Assembly: GCA_034401135.1 (NCBI GenBank)
Contig: JAWZSP010000002.1
Location: forward strand, 5,612,740 to 5,676,739
Length of the DNA stretch: 64,000 bases
Source: Volutella citrinella
Lineage: Eukaryota > Ascomycota > Sordariomycetes > Hypocreales > Nectriaceae
Direction: 5' to 3'
Below, one piece after another: positions 51,870 to 63,096 of this stretch. Both the position numbers and the translations under genes were made by a program. The stretch's first letter is position 1. Each line of letters starts with the position of its first letter. A model generated the notes under the pieces. It did not search any database and was not told the origin of the DNA. It saw only the letters and a list, made by a program, of their open reading frames with translations.

Positions 51870-54800
51870 ATGCCGGCTCACGCTACAATCCCTTCTATAC
51901 CTAGGCGCCGAGGTAGACCAAAATTAGATTTAACCGAAGAACAGCGAGCAGAACGACGACGCGCACTCGAGAGAGCGCGATCCTATCGTCACTATCACCA
52001 GCAACAAGCACGAGCCATCGCGCCGACCGAGACGCGCGCAGGCATTCACCACAACGCGCCTCACCTACCAGCACTGCCGTCTACCACTGATCCAGTCATC
52101 GGTCTGCATATAGAACCGAATATCTCGATCCCTGTGCCGGCTGAAGAGCCGCCCTCCCCTCGGCCCGTGGCAGAACCACCTCGCGACCAGCAAGACGCGC
52201 TGCAGCATGGTCGACCCGTCTGGAACCCGGTCGAGAATACAAGGGCGATCCAATCGACACAAGACGACAGTCAAGATCGCAATCGCCTTTTCGAGAACTC
52301 TCGTACCCAACTCGAGATCGTGTCTAAAGGCGGCGATGCAGCAGATGCCGTCGTGCTGGAAAGCCAGGCGAATGCCGACCAAAACAATACTCGAGACGAG
52401 GAGCTGCGGTCACTAACCGATACGGTTGATCAACTGCTTATCAGTCCACACAATGGATCACGTTCGGGTTGGTTAAGCATCGTGCTTATATAAGAAAGGT
52501 CCCCACAGGCTGACCCTATGCACATAGACGGAGGCAATCGGTCCCAGGCCTCCAGCAGTAGTGTGGGTGCATTGAGTGACCCAGTACTGGGCTGGAGCCC
52601 GCAGTCGGCGCCTTCGGCTCAAGGAACAGCGCGTTCGGGGGCGAGTGCAGGCACGCAAACGCCTCGGCAGTCCCGCCAGCAGACCGAGCAGCCGCCGTCG
52701 TCGTCAGGTCGGCGGTCGGGGTCCCATACGCTTGATGCCTGGATAAAGCCCTCCCAAAGCTCGCCCACCGCCGCGGCTACCATGGCCCGGGATCATCATC
52801 AAGGTAGAGAGACGTTGAGCGTGTCTGGGATCATCAGCCCTACGGTCGAACCGGGCGCAGCCAGGCTCAACACAATCGTCAGCTCCAACGCGACCAGCCC
52901 GAGTATAACAGAACGAAGAAGCGAGGCGGTGGAGGAGCCAATGCCGGAAGATCCTGCTGTACTCTTATTCCGAGAGTGGACCGGCGAGGTAGGCTGCACG
53001 CGCCGGGAGCATGAAGACGGCCACCAGTCGCAGTTGAACAAGGCCACGGAGGCACTCGGGGCGGAACCGAGCTGCGCATCGCTGCTTGATGTAGCCAAGA
53101 GGCTCGAGGGTCGGGTATCTAACAGCAATGGGCGTGAGGATCGGTTGCCAGTCGTCCTCGACCCAGCACAAGACCTCTTACGGCCAGGGTACCGCAACGC
53201 AACGCTGGGGACGGCACCGACACGGCATAGCAGCTCCTGTAAGGCAGCCATGGAGGGGCTTACAGACCATGAGCCGTCGCCGCCCTATCTGTGCATGCAC
53301 TCGCACTACGGCGAGCAGCAGGGCGAGCAGAGCGCTATACAGTCGACGTACGATGTCGACAGCCTCTGCAGCTTCCCCGTGTCGCTCGCGGTCGCGCAGA
53401 TGGGGATCCAGTGGTATACACAGCCGCACGTTGTACTGAACCTGGTCGAGAACGTGCACCTCAGCATCCCGGTGCCGGAGTCGGTGCAGGGACCCGACGG
53501 TATTAAGGCGCAGCCCCTGCACAACATACCAAACTACTGCTTCGGGCGCGTGGTCGGCCTCGTCGACACCTTCATCTGGGTCTTCTTCCCCGCGCTATTC
53601 CGAACGCCCGTAACGGAGCCGTACAGCCAGACGGCGATCCGCCGAGACGTCTTTGTGTGCTGGTACGAGGAGGTGGTGATGCCGGCTATGCAGGCCGCGA
53701 TCGACGACAACAACATCCTCCAGTACATCCCCAAGACGCACGCGATCGCTACGTCAGACAGCAGCGCACCTCGGGAAGCACTTGCAGCAGGCGAGGTGAA
53801 GCCAGCAGAGCAGGCCGAGATGGAAGACGATTTCGGGGCAGCCGGCAAGAAGAGGAGCCAGCCGGGTGCCGGGAACTCGGGGGCACGGCGCAAGCACTTC
53901 TATATCACCCTGCAGCCGCAATACCTCGACGCTCTGTGGTGCGGGATCCAGTATAGGGCGGCGGCCTACAGTGAGTTTGAGGGTGTGCGGCTGTACATGG
54001 CCGCAAAGAACACCAAGCTGGCCTGGATGCAGCCGAGGTTAGATGTAATGCTGGAGAAGTGGCAGCGGCACTGGGTCCAGGCCGTGGACGAGACATACCT
54101 CAAGCCAGAATCAACCTATATCGACATCGGGCGCCAGTGCACGCCGGCAGAGAAGGGTCCGCAGGGCAGGGTCTTGCTATGGCGGCGATGCTGCTTGGAC
54201 AAGGCATGGCGGCGGCGCCTGCAGTGGAGCCGTATACAGGACCGGCGGTGCATCAGCGAGGATGTCAAGGGCCGCAAAGCCCCAATCACGAGGACGACGT
54301 ATCCCTTTGTGACGCTCCGCGACGCTTGGGGCATGACGGTAACGCCGCGACCGGGGAGCTGGGAGATGGAGAACGGGCTCGTGTATAGTCAGTTCTACGA
54401 CCTCATCAAGGTGCCGTTCGACGCGGCCAAGCAGTATCCCTTCCAGAACAGGCACACAGAGAGCATGTCGCTTGACCCGTCGTATCTCCGCGACCAGAAT
54501 AACTCGACGAAAGGGATCCACGCACACCAGTCGCGGGTGCAATGCGCATACCGACTCAGCAAGCTACGCATCCATCGGAACATCCCGACCTGCGCAGATG
54601 ACCCGCCGATCCAAGAGCTACCCGAGCATCAGTTCACGTACGGCATCCGGTCGGAGGACAGGGTGTCTCTCGCACTGCTGCGGCGTATCACAGAACTGTT
54701 CCGAGCGGACCCGCCACTAGAACAACCCGAGGGTCTGGGGTCCGAGGGCATCGTGGACAGGCCCTTCTTCTCAATACCGTCTGCTACCATGGCACGATTT

Positions 54801-56594
54801 CTTCGAGCGAGCGTTAATCGGTATTGCTTCCTGTTCGAGCACATCAAGTCCCAGACAGGGTTAAAGTACTCACTTCCCGAGACGATCACCATGGCCGTGG
54901 CGCTCCGCGGACTTCGCTTCAGCTACGACTCGTCATTGATCGGCAGTGAGAGTGTGCTGTGGAGCGACAGGTGGGAGTCAACACGGCGCACTCGTACGCA
55001 AGAGGGGGGCACCGAAGAGACAAAGACGCAGCGGGAAGGTCTGGGTCTGGGCAAAACCTCGAAGCTGCATGGATTTGGCTGGTGGCTGCCGGGGAAGTTT
55101 GACTGGAACATCTGGCGATTCCACTCGGAAGTGGGGGATCGACTGGCCGTCGGAAACGATCTGCTCCGTCAGGACTACAAACGGCAGTGGCAAGTGCTCA
55201 AGGACATCCGGGATGTCCACGTACGTATGTGGCAGGCCCAGAGCTGGGTCGGCCGATTCCAGGTAATGGAGAACGCGGCAGCTAAAAGGGTATGGCTCGA
55301 GTATCTCCATTCGACCGTTATCGAGCTCTTCCAACGCGATGTCTGGCGCGTGGCCCTTAAGAGCACAAAATGGAAGACGGGCTCCGACGTCACAGATGAG
55401 GCCGCCAGTCGCTATCCCGACTCCGATGCGCCCAACCTTTGCTACGATGGACTCTGTGATCTATTCCATGACCGGATGAGCGATACCAGCCACACTTGGC
55501 CTCACTTGATTACCGGGAATAAGCTACGATCGACGGAGGTGATGGACTTGTTTCACGATCTGTTCTCCCACAGCAGTTCGCATACAGCCCTAGGAGAGCG
55601 GAAAGGGTGGTATTCACTCCCTTTTCGGATTGCAGCACGGCGCAGTATCGAACTTATCACATTCTACTTTGGTCTCGTAGAGGCCCAACGATGGTATAAG
55701 GACCTCAGTCGATTAGTCTTCCTCACTCACTGGATCTTGCCTTGGCCATCATCTACAGAGCTTATCGGCACCACGAAGGAAAATAAGCAGAAGGACTTGA
55801 AGCGGCGGCTGATGTGGGCATCGATCATCTATATCGAGCCGACTAGCACGTCTCTGGGTTTTCCCAATCCTACCGTAGCACCGCGTAAGCTCGAGGACCC
55901 AGACGTGCGCATCTCTGTACAAAGCAGCCTTTCACGGGTACTGGCACCTTTATGCCGCCAGCGATTTGGCGGTTCAGGTTGGAAAGACGACGAGGACAAC
56001 ACAAACAGCCAGTTTCATTGGTCGACGCGCGACTTGCTTTTGAGCTCGAATCAGACAGTGCATATAGACGCATTGCGGCTGGGTCGTGCTGTAGAGCCGT
56101 ACAACAATGGCAGCTTGTTTCCCGTCGTCGAAGGTGGCCGACCGCCGCAGCTTCGTCTGGTCAGCGCCATACGCAAGAAGACTCTGGACGAGCTTGAGGC
56201 TGTATTCAACAAGACGCTGGAGGCAGATCAGGCTAGGCGGCAGCGTAAGATCAGCATGGCGCGGTCCAGCCAAGCAGTCTACACGTCTTCCCCCACGGCA
56301 TCCTTCCCGTCTCGCCACTCGGTGGCCGTGGCAAGCGAGTCAACGGTATCTCGAGCTGGATCTACCGGATTTTCACAAGGATCTATTTGTTTGGAAGAAA
56401 TTCGAGAACAGCGTCGATTGGTGTTAGAGAAGCTATTAGAGGAGGAGGATGAAGATGCCTCTAATACATCGGACGGGACCGAGGGGACAGCCTTCACCAT
56501 ACAGACTATGGACAGCACGGGCTCGTGGCGGCCGCAGAAACGGCTAAGGAAGCAAGTCAAGCAGGAACGGGAAGAAAAGAAAAGAAACGCCTGA
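51870..56594 (+). CDS. Large AT-hook protein of a subtelomeric repeat family
   Basis: Two ORFs lie in the same frame, divided by a TAA at 52491. A 60-bp GT-AG intron (52468-52527; GTTGGT donor, GCTGAC branch, CATAG) joins them in frame, giving exons 51870-52467 and 52528-56594 and a 1554-aa product. Residues 11-17 are RRRGRPK, an AT-hook core, followed by a basic helix. A Ser/Pro/Gln-rich linker follows, then a ~1000-residue globular part (blocks such as NYCFGRVVGLVDTFIWVFFP and LHGFGWWLPGKFDWNIW) that I do not recognise. The end is acidic then basic. No RT, transposase or helicase motif found. Two separate genes remain possible if the intron is not used. Confidence 0.65.
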
Positions 56595-57406
56595 ATGCAA
56601 ACGCGGGGTTCGTATACGTATAGCGAGAGCATGTCCATAGAAACCTCATATCAAAGAGTAGCGTAGATTCAGGCTAGATATCATTTATCTGGCCGATAAT
56701 AATCACACATTTGTCAAGTGTGCCTAAAGCCTTTAGGGCTTATCCTCGATGTCGTCTAGAGGCTAGGTGGCCTATCTCAGTTTGGGTGTCCGTAAGAGCG
56801 TTGGCAGCCCGTATACTAGCGTGCTCATCGCAGAAGTTGAGCTGCTTCTTAAGCAGATCGATCGTGGCTAGTATATCGACATCCATAGCATTCTTCTCCG
56901 TCATGATTGGGTTTGAACTTTTTGCTCGAGGTTAAATGGCATAAAAGAGTGTGTCAAGGGTATGTAGGGAGAGTAAAAACAGAAGGGATGGCATGAGGGG
57001 CGAGACGATTAGGGGGGCAAGAGTTCAAGGGCGGCGGTCAGTGGAACATGTCTCGGAATAGTATTGATGCGGATTCGAAGTTGGCCCTACGCCCTGCTCT
57101 GTAGACACACGATGAGCACGATGAGGATCATATTTACAGAAGGTTGCGCATATATATGAAGTTACAGCTCTATGTCATATGGCGAGGCCCGTATACCCCA
57201 CAAGAGGATTTGATTGCTGTATCTACAGGGAGTGTACGTCGTTGGCTAGGTGCGTGGCGAGACAGCCAATAATCAGTGCAGTTGGTTGACGTGGCATCAC
57301 AAATACCCCGCAGTATCCACCACCGCCTCACTCTTCTCTTCCTCTTTACATCAACAGTCATCAGGTCGCGTACGAAATATAAAAGCCCGAAGTCTTGACG
57401 GTGAGA
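56595..57406. other. Intergenic region
   Basis: About 810 bp: 3' flank of the AT-hook gene and promoter of the next gene. A weak 74-codon ORF at 56711-56935 has no support. Confidence 0.45.
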
Positions 57407-58644
57407 ATGAATACATCGGAGTCGAATCTACCAGCAACAACGGGGGCTGCACTGGCTCCATGTTCTCGATGCGGTCCGGAGGACGCTCAACAGACGCTAC
57501 TGATCTGTGCGACATGCCTCACTCGCGATGAATTGACCGAGCCTCATTCAACGGGTCCAAGTGACCAAGATGTCTATCACGCTCTAAAAAGCGTCTTTAA
57601 GAACACCAAGCCGCAACGCGCAAAGGAAAGAAACTTTATCAAGAACAGGATCCAGAGGTGTCAAGGCCAAGAATGTATCCAATTAATGGATCGCTTCGAC
57701 GAGGATCTTATCATTGCAAAGGCTAAGCAGCTGATTCTCAATGGTGCATTTCGAGATTCTGAGAAAGCAGCAGAACTAGGGCTGCTGGGTACGCAGGAGA
57801 TGGAAAACTCAAGTTCAGGTAAGCGGTACCCGTCTTTACATCGATTTAAAATACCTGACCAGCATTATTAGGAGAACCCTTATTGCCGACTCATTTTCTT
57901 ACAGATCTCTCATACCCAGCACAGCATGCAATTATGTGCAGGCTGCAGGCGGCTCTGGAAAACCTCTGCTATGCTTTTGCACAAGAAAATATGCAAGAAA
58001 CGTTACAGGCACGTGGGTGGAAGTGCGCCGAGTTGGTCCAACTTAGTCAATGGGTGGATGAATTCCGGGAAGACCTCACCTATCTTACTGCAAGAGGCAA
58101 CACTGATCAGAGGACGCTGGAAGGACTACTCCAGTCAGTGGCCAGAATCCAACCTACTGCGGAGGGGCGTGTTCCTATGTCCTCCAGGAATCTGCAAGCT
58201 CTCCTATCCACGGCCCATGCTTTTTCCGAGCTGCTCGATACCGGGGCACAGCACGCCGATGTGATCAAGAGGCTGTATGATGAAACTCAGATGGCGTTCA
58301 CATCCATTGTCGAGAACACACGCACGTTAGAGTCGAAGCTGGATAATGAGCTATCGAAAATTAGTGATAAGAAGTCGGATTTAGAGGATAGGCTGCTAAG
58401 GATTCAGGAGGAGCTGGCGGTTTTAAACAAGGACGAGCGTGCTGCGCTGGCTATGTATATTGCCAAACGCGACGAACATGCTGCTCTTGTAGGGGAGCGA
58501 CTTGTTGTGAGCGTTAAGAAAATGAACCTGGTGGGCTATTCCTGCTTGGGGCTCGGAGACTTGGGTCCGGTGGACCTTTTAAGCGAGCCTGGTGTACGAA
58601 CCCCAGAGGAGGAGGAGGGAGTAGGAGGAGGAATGGGAAGGTAG
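57407..58644 (+). CDS. Zinc-ribbon-like and coiled-coil protein
   Basis: Two exons, 57407-57818 and 57872-58644, give 394 aa; the 53-bp intron is GTAAGC..TATTAG. Near the N-terminus CSRC..CATC spaced by 13 residues could bind one zinc ion. Residues about 270-345 (TRTLESKLDNELSKISDKKS onwards) are a long coiled coil. The end is Glu/Gly-rich. Same strand as the AT-hook gene and RNase H gene; the three may form one subtelomeric set. No family recognised. Confidence 0.7.
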
Positions 58645-59226
58645 TGGTTCAAGTTACTGCTGTTTTTTTCCATAATGTAAGCACTATAATGATACTGGAT
58701 GGCTGAAAAGTATATATTAGGGCTACCTTAATCCTACCTTTTTACCACATAGCAATGAAGCTACAGTTCTATAGTACTATCAGGCTGTCCTGCGGCTTGC
58801 CGCTTTCACAGCAAATTTAGGCTATAGAGAGACATAATGAACTGGTTATACAGTAGTTGGAACTATCTAAAACCCGGTCTTCGTGCCCTTAGTGGCATAT
58901 ATAATCGTTTATTGTGGTAATGCATCAGTAGGTCATATGTCAGCTGCTGCATGTTGGGCAGCCTAGTTGGGCAACCTCGTTGGGCAGCCTCGTTGGGCAG
59001 CCTTATTGGCCAGCCTTGTTCGGCCGGCCTTATTCAGCCAACCCCGCCTGTATGACTCTTTTGTTCTTTCTGTATCACCCCGCCTTTTCACCGAAAGTGG
59101 CCACTTTGCATTTTGCTTGTTGCACACAGCCCAGCGCACCCTTTAGTAAGGGTTCCTTCCGCTCGTCAATCGCTCTTCATGTCATTTTTTCCCTAATTAC
59201 CTTTGCTCTACATCGGCTGGTTCCTT
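58645..59226. other. Intergenic region with a minisatellite
   Basis: AT-rich first half, then a short tandem repeat directly in front of the RNase H gene. No ORF of note. Confidence 0.5.
58954..59043 (+). repeat. 13-bp minisatellite, about six units
   Basis: Unit TGGGCAGCCTCGT with drift towards TGGCCAGCCTTGT and TCGGCCGGCCTTA. Lies about 180 bp before the RNase H start codon. Confidence 0.7.
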
Positions 59227-59883
59227 ATGCGAAAGGCACACCGCAAACCGCAGTCACGGAAGGGGCAGCAGAGTCGACTGTTTGATGTTGCTGCTCTATT
59301 TGGAGAGGACGTAACACCTGACGACGTGGAAATCTGTGACGATAAGCTTTGGGTCAACGTGGCATGCGATAATGCAAGCCCTTGTGGGGTTTGTGATTGT
59401 CGAACGTCGCACTTAGACAGCATCGTGATTGCCGTCGACGGCGCTTGCAAGGGCAATGGGACACCACTCGCACGAGCGGCGGTGGGTGTGTTTGTCGGCG
59501 CGGCATCAGCATACAACCAGAGCCGCCTACTACAAAGCAACCCAGCCACGAATCAGATTGCCGAGTTAGAGGCTGGAGTGCTTGGTCTTGAACAGGCTCT
59601 CAACATCCAGAGGAACAGGCTCTCCGATGAATCACTTTCTCAAGTGGTTATCAAGGCAGACTCAGAGTACTTGGTCAAGGGTATGACGGAGTGGATCTTT
59701 AAGTGGCAGGCCAATGGTTACCGGACTGCAAAGGGGACCCCTGTTGCTAATATGGAATTATTTCGGAAACTCGAGGGGCTAGTGAAGGACTTAGGGAGTA
59801 TTGGCGTCGAAGTACTGTTCTGGCATGTAAGACGCTATTATAATAAAGAGGCAGACGAGCTGGCTAATAGAGCTTTTACATAA
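59227..59883 (+). CDS. Stand-alone RNase H (type 1 fold)
   Basis: 218 aa from the first ATG at 59227. The RNase H core starts near residue 66 with VIAVDGACKGNG (first Asp), then NQIAELEAGVLGLEQAL (Glu), VIKADSEYLVKGM (second Asp) and NKEADELANRA (last Asp): the full DEDD set. It cleaves RNA in RNA-DNA hybrids. No RT or integrase is attached, so it is not a retroelement remnant in the usual sense. The N-terminal ~60 residues contain PCGVCDC, not assigned. About 2 kb from telomere-type repeats. Confidence 0.88.
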   Translation: MRKAHRKPQSRKGQQSRLFDVAALFGEDVTPDDVEICDDKLWVNVACDNASPCGVCDCRTSHLDSIVIAVDGACKGNGTPLARAAVGVFVGAASAYNQSRLLQSNPATNQIAELEAGVLGLEQALNIQRNRLSDESLSQVVIKADSEYLVKGMTEWIFKWQANGYRTAKGTPVANMELFRKLEGLVKDLGSIGVEVLFWHVRRYYNKEADELANRAFT

Positions 59884-59972
59884 TAGTTGGCGAGGAAATT
59901 AGGAAGGGGGGTTAAAAAACTTGGCTGGTTAGGGTTATAAGTGCTAGCTGTTCGCCTAGTCTCGCATTAATA

Positions 59973-60119
59973 TGGTTCCGAGACAAATCTCATCTCGAGA
60001 AACTCGATGAGCTGGTGAAGACCTTGAACAGTGTTGGCATCGAAGTCCTGTTCTGGCATGTATTGCGCAAATTCAACGAAAACGCAGACAGGCTGGCCAA
60101 GAGGCAGTCGACTGGTTGA
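59973..60119 (+). pseudogene. Truncated second RNase H copy (C-terminal end)
   Basis: About 48 codons ending in a stop. VGIEVLFWHVLRKFNENADR matches VGVEVLFWHVRRYYNKEADE of the gene just upstream, including the last catalytic Asp region. The 5' two thirds are absent, so it is a tandem duplicate remnant, diverged at many sites. Confidence 0.75.
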
Positions 60120-60440
60120 GGGCTATCATCAATGAAGTTAAAGTAGTCTCTTGCTGCATTGTGTAGGTCGTTTCGAGTGATATCTCGACGGCTGATGGCG
60201 CTTGCTATGACTGGAGCCCTCTGATGAATGAGAAGGCGATGGGCTGTGTAAGACTTAGCGGTCGAGATGAGGGTGAGGTCGGAGTATTGGCCGGTGCTTA
60301 GGGCACTGAGAGTGAGTTGATCTAGGGTACACGCGCAGTGGGGAAAAGGGCGGAGCACCTCTGGAAAGAAGCGAGCAGCTAGTCCATAGCTAAGGAGCGT
60401 AAGGTGGTAGGAGGAGGAGACTCGGCGCAGGTCACTCTTG
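60120..60440 (-). pseudogene. BTB/POZ domain gene fragment
   Basis: Minus-strand frame with LSTGQYSDLTLISTAKSYTA followed by HRLLIHQRAPVIASA, the opening strands and helix of a BTB domain. No start codon is convincing and the frame runs into the RNase H remnant, so the 3' part is lost. BTB domains mediate dimerisation and Cullin-3 binding; this piece cannot fold alone. Confidence 0.55.
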
Positions 60441-61954
60441 GTTCGGATGGAGACGAGTGAAACAGCTCGGGAAAGAGTAGGCGGGCGTCGTAAATGGACT
60501 CAAAGACGCTTTCCTTCAAGAGGTACTAGAGAGCCTCGACAAGTGTCTAATCGGAGAAATAGAGGACGGAAAGACGATGACGAGTTACAAGGTGTTGAAT
60601 GAGTTTAATCTTGCGTATCTTTGCGTTATTTGGCTGGGTAAATACTTGCCGACAAGGGGCAGAGCTATAGACGGCGCGATAATGTGTTCGGTGTCTTGGT
60701 CTAGGGTAGGGTTCACAGGTAACCCTAACCCTACACCGAGTGTCAAGGACGGTCAACAGTGAGGGCCTCTCGTTGGCGGAGCCGTTGTTATGCCGGAGGT
60801 CAGTAGTGTAGGGTTAAAAGAAGGCACTGCCTTGTTTCTAGTAAGGTCTAATGTCACCGTGCGTTCCGGACAGCCGACGTAGGGTTACGGACAAGAAAAG
60901 GGAAAGGTGTTTCAATTTATCTACAACAAGGAGTTATTGCGACGGCACCGGGGGTACGTTAAGGCACTGTTACGGCATGGGGTGACGCACACGCTAGCGA
61001 GACCGAGCTGGACTGGCAGGTCCTACGCCCAACCGTACATCTAATCCTACGGGTGACGGTACGGGCAGGCTGAAGGCAAGGAGGTGACCCTAACCCTAGA
61101 GCAGCCCCCAGGGGGGCCACTACAACTACAACCCCAACCCTACCTACGACTACGACTACGACTACAACTACGACTACGACTACGACTACAACTATAACTA
61201 CGACTACAACTACAACTACGACTACGACTACAACTACGACTACGACTACAACTACGACTACGACTATAACTACAACAACGACTGCAACTGCGACGGCAAG
61301 TAGAGCTACAAGGCTGAGGAGTGTAGAGTGAGGTAAGCAGCCGCGGTAAGGGTTAAGGACAAGGAGACTAACTGTAGGTAGCAGGCTGGTTGCGTCTACC
61401 CCAACCTACCGCCTGGCCTGTTGAACCCTAACGTGTACAGCGGTACAAGCTGTAGAAGAGCAGTGAGCAGAGGCGTAGGGTGCTTAGTGTTGTGGAAGAG
61501 AGTGAAGAGTGCTAGTAGAGTTGTGCAGGGGGGGTTGAAGAGTGGTAGAAACAGGACGGGGGTAGAGACAAGGAGCTAAGAGAGAAGTAGGGTGTTAAAG
61601 TAGGTGGCACTGGGGTGTTTTAGACAGCGACGTCGACTTTTGGACGGACAGGAGAAGTGAAGGGGTGGGAGTGGTAGTAAGACTAGAGAGTGAGGTGGAA
61701 AGGGCAGAGGAGGGTAAGGAGAGAGGAGTTAAAGAGGGCTAACCTCTGAGGTGTGTAAGGGCGCTGGCGGCAGTAAAAGTTGAAGAGCTAGGGTTGAGGT
61801 GTTAAGAAGGGTGTGGTACCGAGTCTAAACTAACCGCTAACCGCTGAAGAAGGAGGGCGCGCCGGCGGCACGTTCGGGGTTGGAGTTAGGCTTAACAGGG
61901 TGGTTTAGGGTTCCGTGGAAAGCGTTCACGACAGTAAGCGAGTTTGCGTCGCAA
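60441..61954. other. Gene-free subtelomere-like stretch
   Basis: About 1.5 kb, no ORF with support. It contains degenerate telomere words (AACCCTAACCCTAC near 60720; ACCCTAACCCTAG near 61088) and many GGGTTA or TAGGGT words, plus a trinucleotide array. Confidence 0.6.
61143..61296 (+). repeat. (TACGAC)n/(TACAAC)n microsatellite
   Basis: About 150 bp of near-perfect TAC-GAC and TAC-AAC triplets with a few TATAAC units. Confidence 0.85.
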
Positions 61955-62074
61955 GGGTTAGGGTTAGGGTTAGGGTTAGGGTTAGGGTTAGGGTTAGGGT
62001 TAGGGTTAGGGTTAGGGTTAGGGTTAGGGTTAGGGTTAGGGTTAGGGTTAGGGTTAGGGTTAGGGTTAGGGTTA
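61955..62074 (+). repeat. Interstitial telomeric repeat, 20 x GGGTTA
   Basis: 120 bp of perfect GGGTTA units, then GGGTTGGGCTC. The TTAGGG strand reads left to right, so the chromosome end would lie to the right, yet at least 1.9 kb of unrelated sequence follows. Confidence 0.95.
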
Positions 62075-62694
62075 GGGTTGGGCTCGGATATAGGGAGGAG
62101 CTGCTCCTATGTGTGTTTATTGTGATGAGTGAACTGTCGACTGGGTTTGTGACAGACAAACCAGCTGGTCCAAAACTTGGAGTAACAATGATGATTGAAG
62201 CCATGTTGGCTGATGAGATGTGCCTTAGACGAGGGTATGGCAAAGGGATTGTTTATTTCTAGTGTACAAATCTTGGCTTGATGGTATTCCATACCTCCTA
62301 AACCCTTCCGTGGGCCGGTCACTGGCCAACCACTGCATGGAGTTATCATGATAGGCAATCCAAAGATATTGAGGTAGAGCAGATCCGCAACGAAAGATGC
62401 TCCAGTCTCTGCCTGGCCATATCCAAGGCGTGGCTCTTAGGCCTTACCCATCCGTGTTCTCGACTAGTAAGACTCACACTGCATAAGACCGAGCTGTTTG
62501 GCTCTATTCAAGCCGGTACTGGCCGCTCTCATTCCAAAAAAAACAAAACAAGACCTGTTTATTATGGTTCTGTGCAGTCGTCTCAAGCCTTTCCTTGGCC
62601 GACTGCTCGCCGTCGTTGTGAATCGTCTGTCCGCAGGAGGCCAGGTTCTTGAGGACATCGAAAACCCCTGGGACCTCGTGTACGGCAAGACGGT
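62075..62694. other. Region distal to the telomeric array
   Basis: Ordinary-composition sequence. A 66-codon plus-strand ORF (62498-62698) is without support. Nothing else recognised. Confidence 0.45.
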
Positions 62695-63096
62695 TTAAAT
62701 ACCACGCAGGGCATCGGGGATAAAGGGCCACGGTGACTGGTGACTCAAGGGGAACTTTGTGATGACTGTCAACTTGGGCCTCTTGCGGCGGCCGCCGATG
62801 GTCGAATCGGGCGGGCTGTGTAGCAGCATGGGCTTCAGGCGTTGCTTCCGTGGGCGGGCCTGGACGTATTCATGAAACGTCAGGATCTCCTCACAGTTCC
62901 TGGAGTAGCACGGGATTTGTCTGCCGGTCTTGTAGCAGCAGCCGCGATACTCGCAGCGGAACCATGGCTTGATGGTCTTGTCTGGCTCGCAGCACTTGCT
63001 GGGTTCCGCGACGAAGTTGACGCACAGGCCGTGTTTGTCGTGGGTGAGGGGCCGCACATCGCAGCGGCTCGTGTGGGTTACTAGGTGGTAGCACAT
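62695..63096 (-). CDS. Small Cys-rich intracellular-type protein
   Basis: 133 aa, single exon, starting MCYHLVTHTSRCDVRP. No signal peptide. Eleven cysteines, among them CCEP, CEYRGCC, CYSRNC: a pattern seen in short uncharacterised fungal proteins that begin MCYH/MCxx. The end is basic (GGRRKRPK), possibly nuclear. It may bind zinc. Function unknown. Confidence 0.55.
   Translation of the reverse strand: MCYHLVTHTSRCDVRPLTHDKHGLCVNFVAEPSKCCEPDKTIKPWFRCEYRGCCYKTGRQIPCYSRNCEEILTFHEYVQARPRKQRLKPMLLHSPPDSTIGGRRKRPKLTVITKFPLSHQSPWPFIPDALRGI

Noticed and set aside
51870..56594. Non-LTR retrotransposon ORF (as in telomeric elements of other fungi)
   Set aside because: No reverse transcriptase or endonuclease motif found in the AT-hook protein.
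61880..62262. ORFs with (GLGLGL)n, (RVRVRV)n and (TLTLTL)n
   Set aside because: They are translations of the GGGTTA array in three frames, not genes.
62498..62698. 66-codon plus-strand ORF distal to the telomeric array
   Set aside because: Short, no motif, no promoter or homology signal; overlaps nothing supportive.
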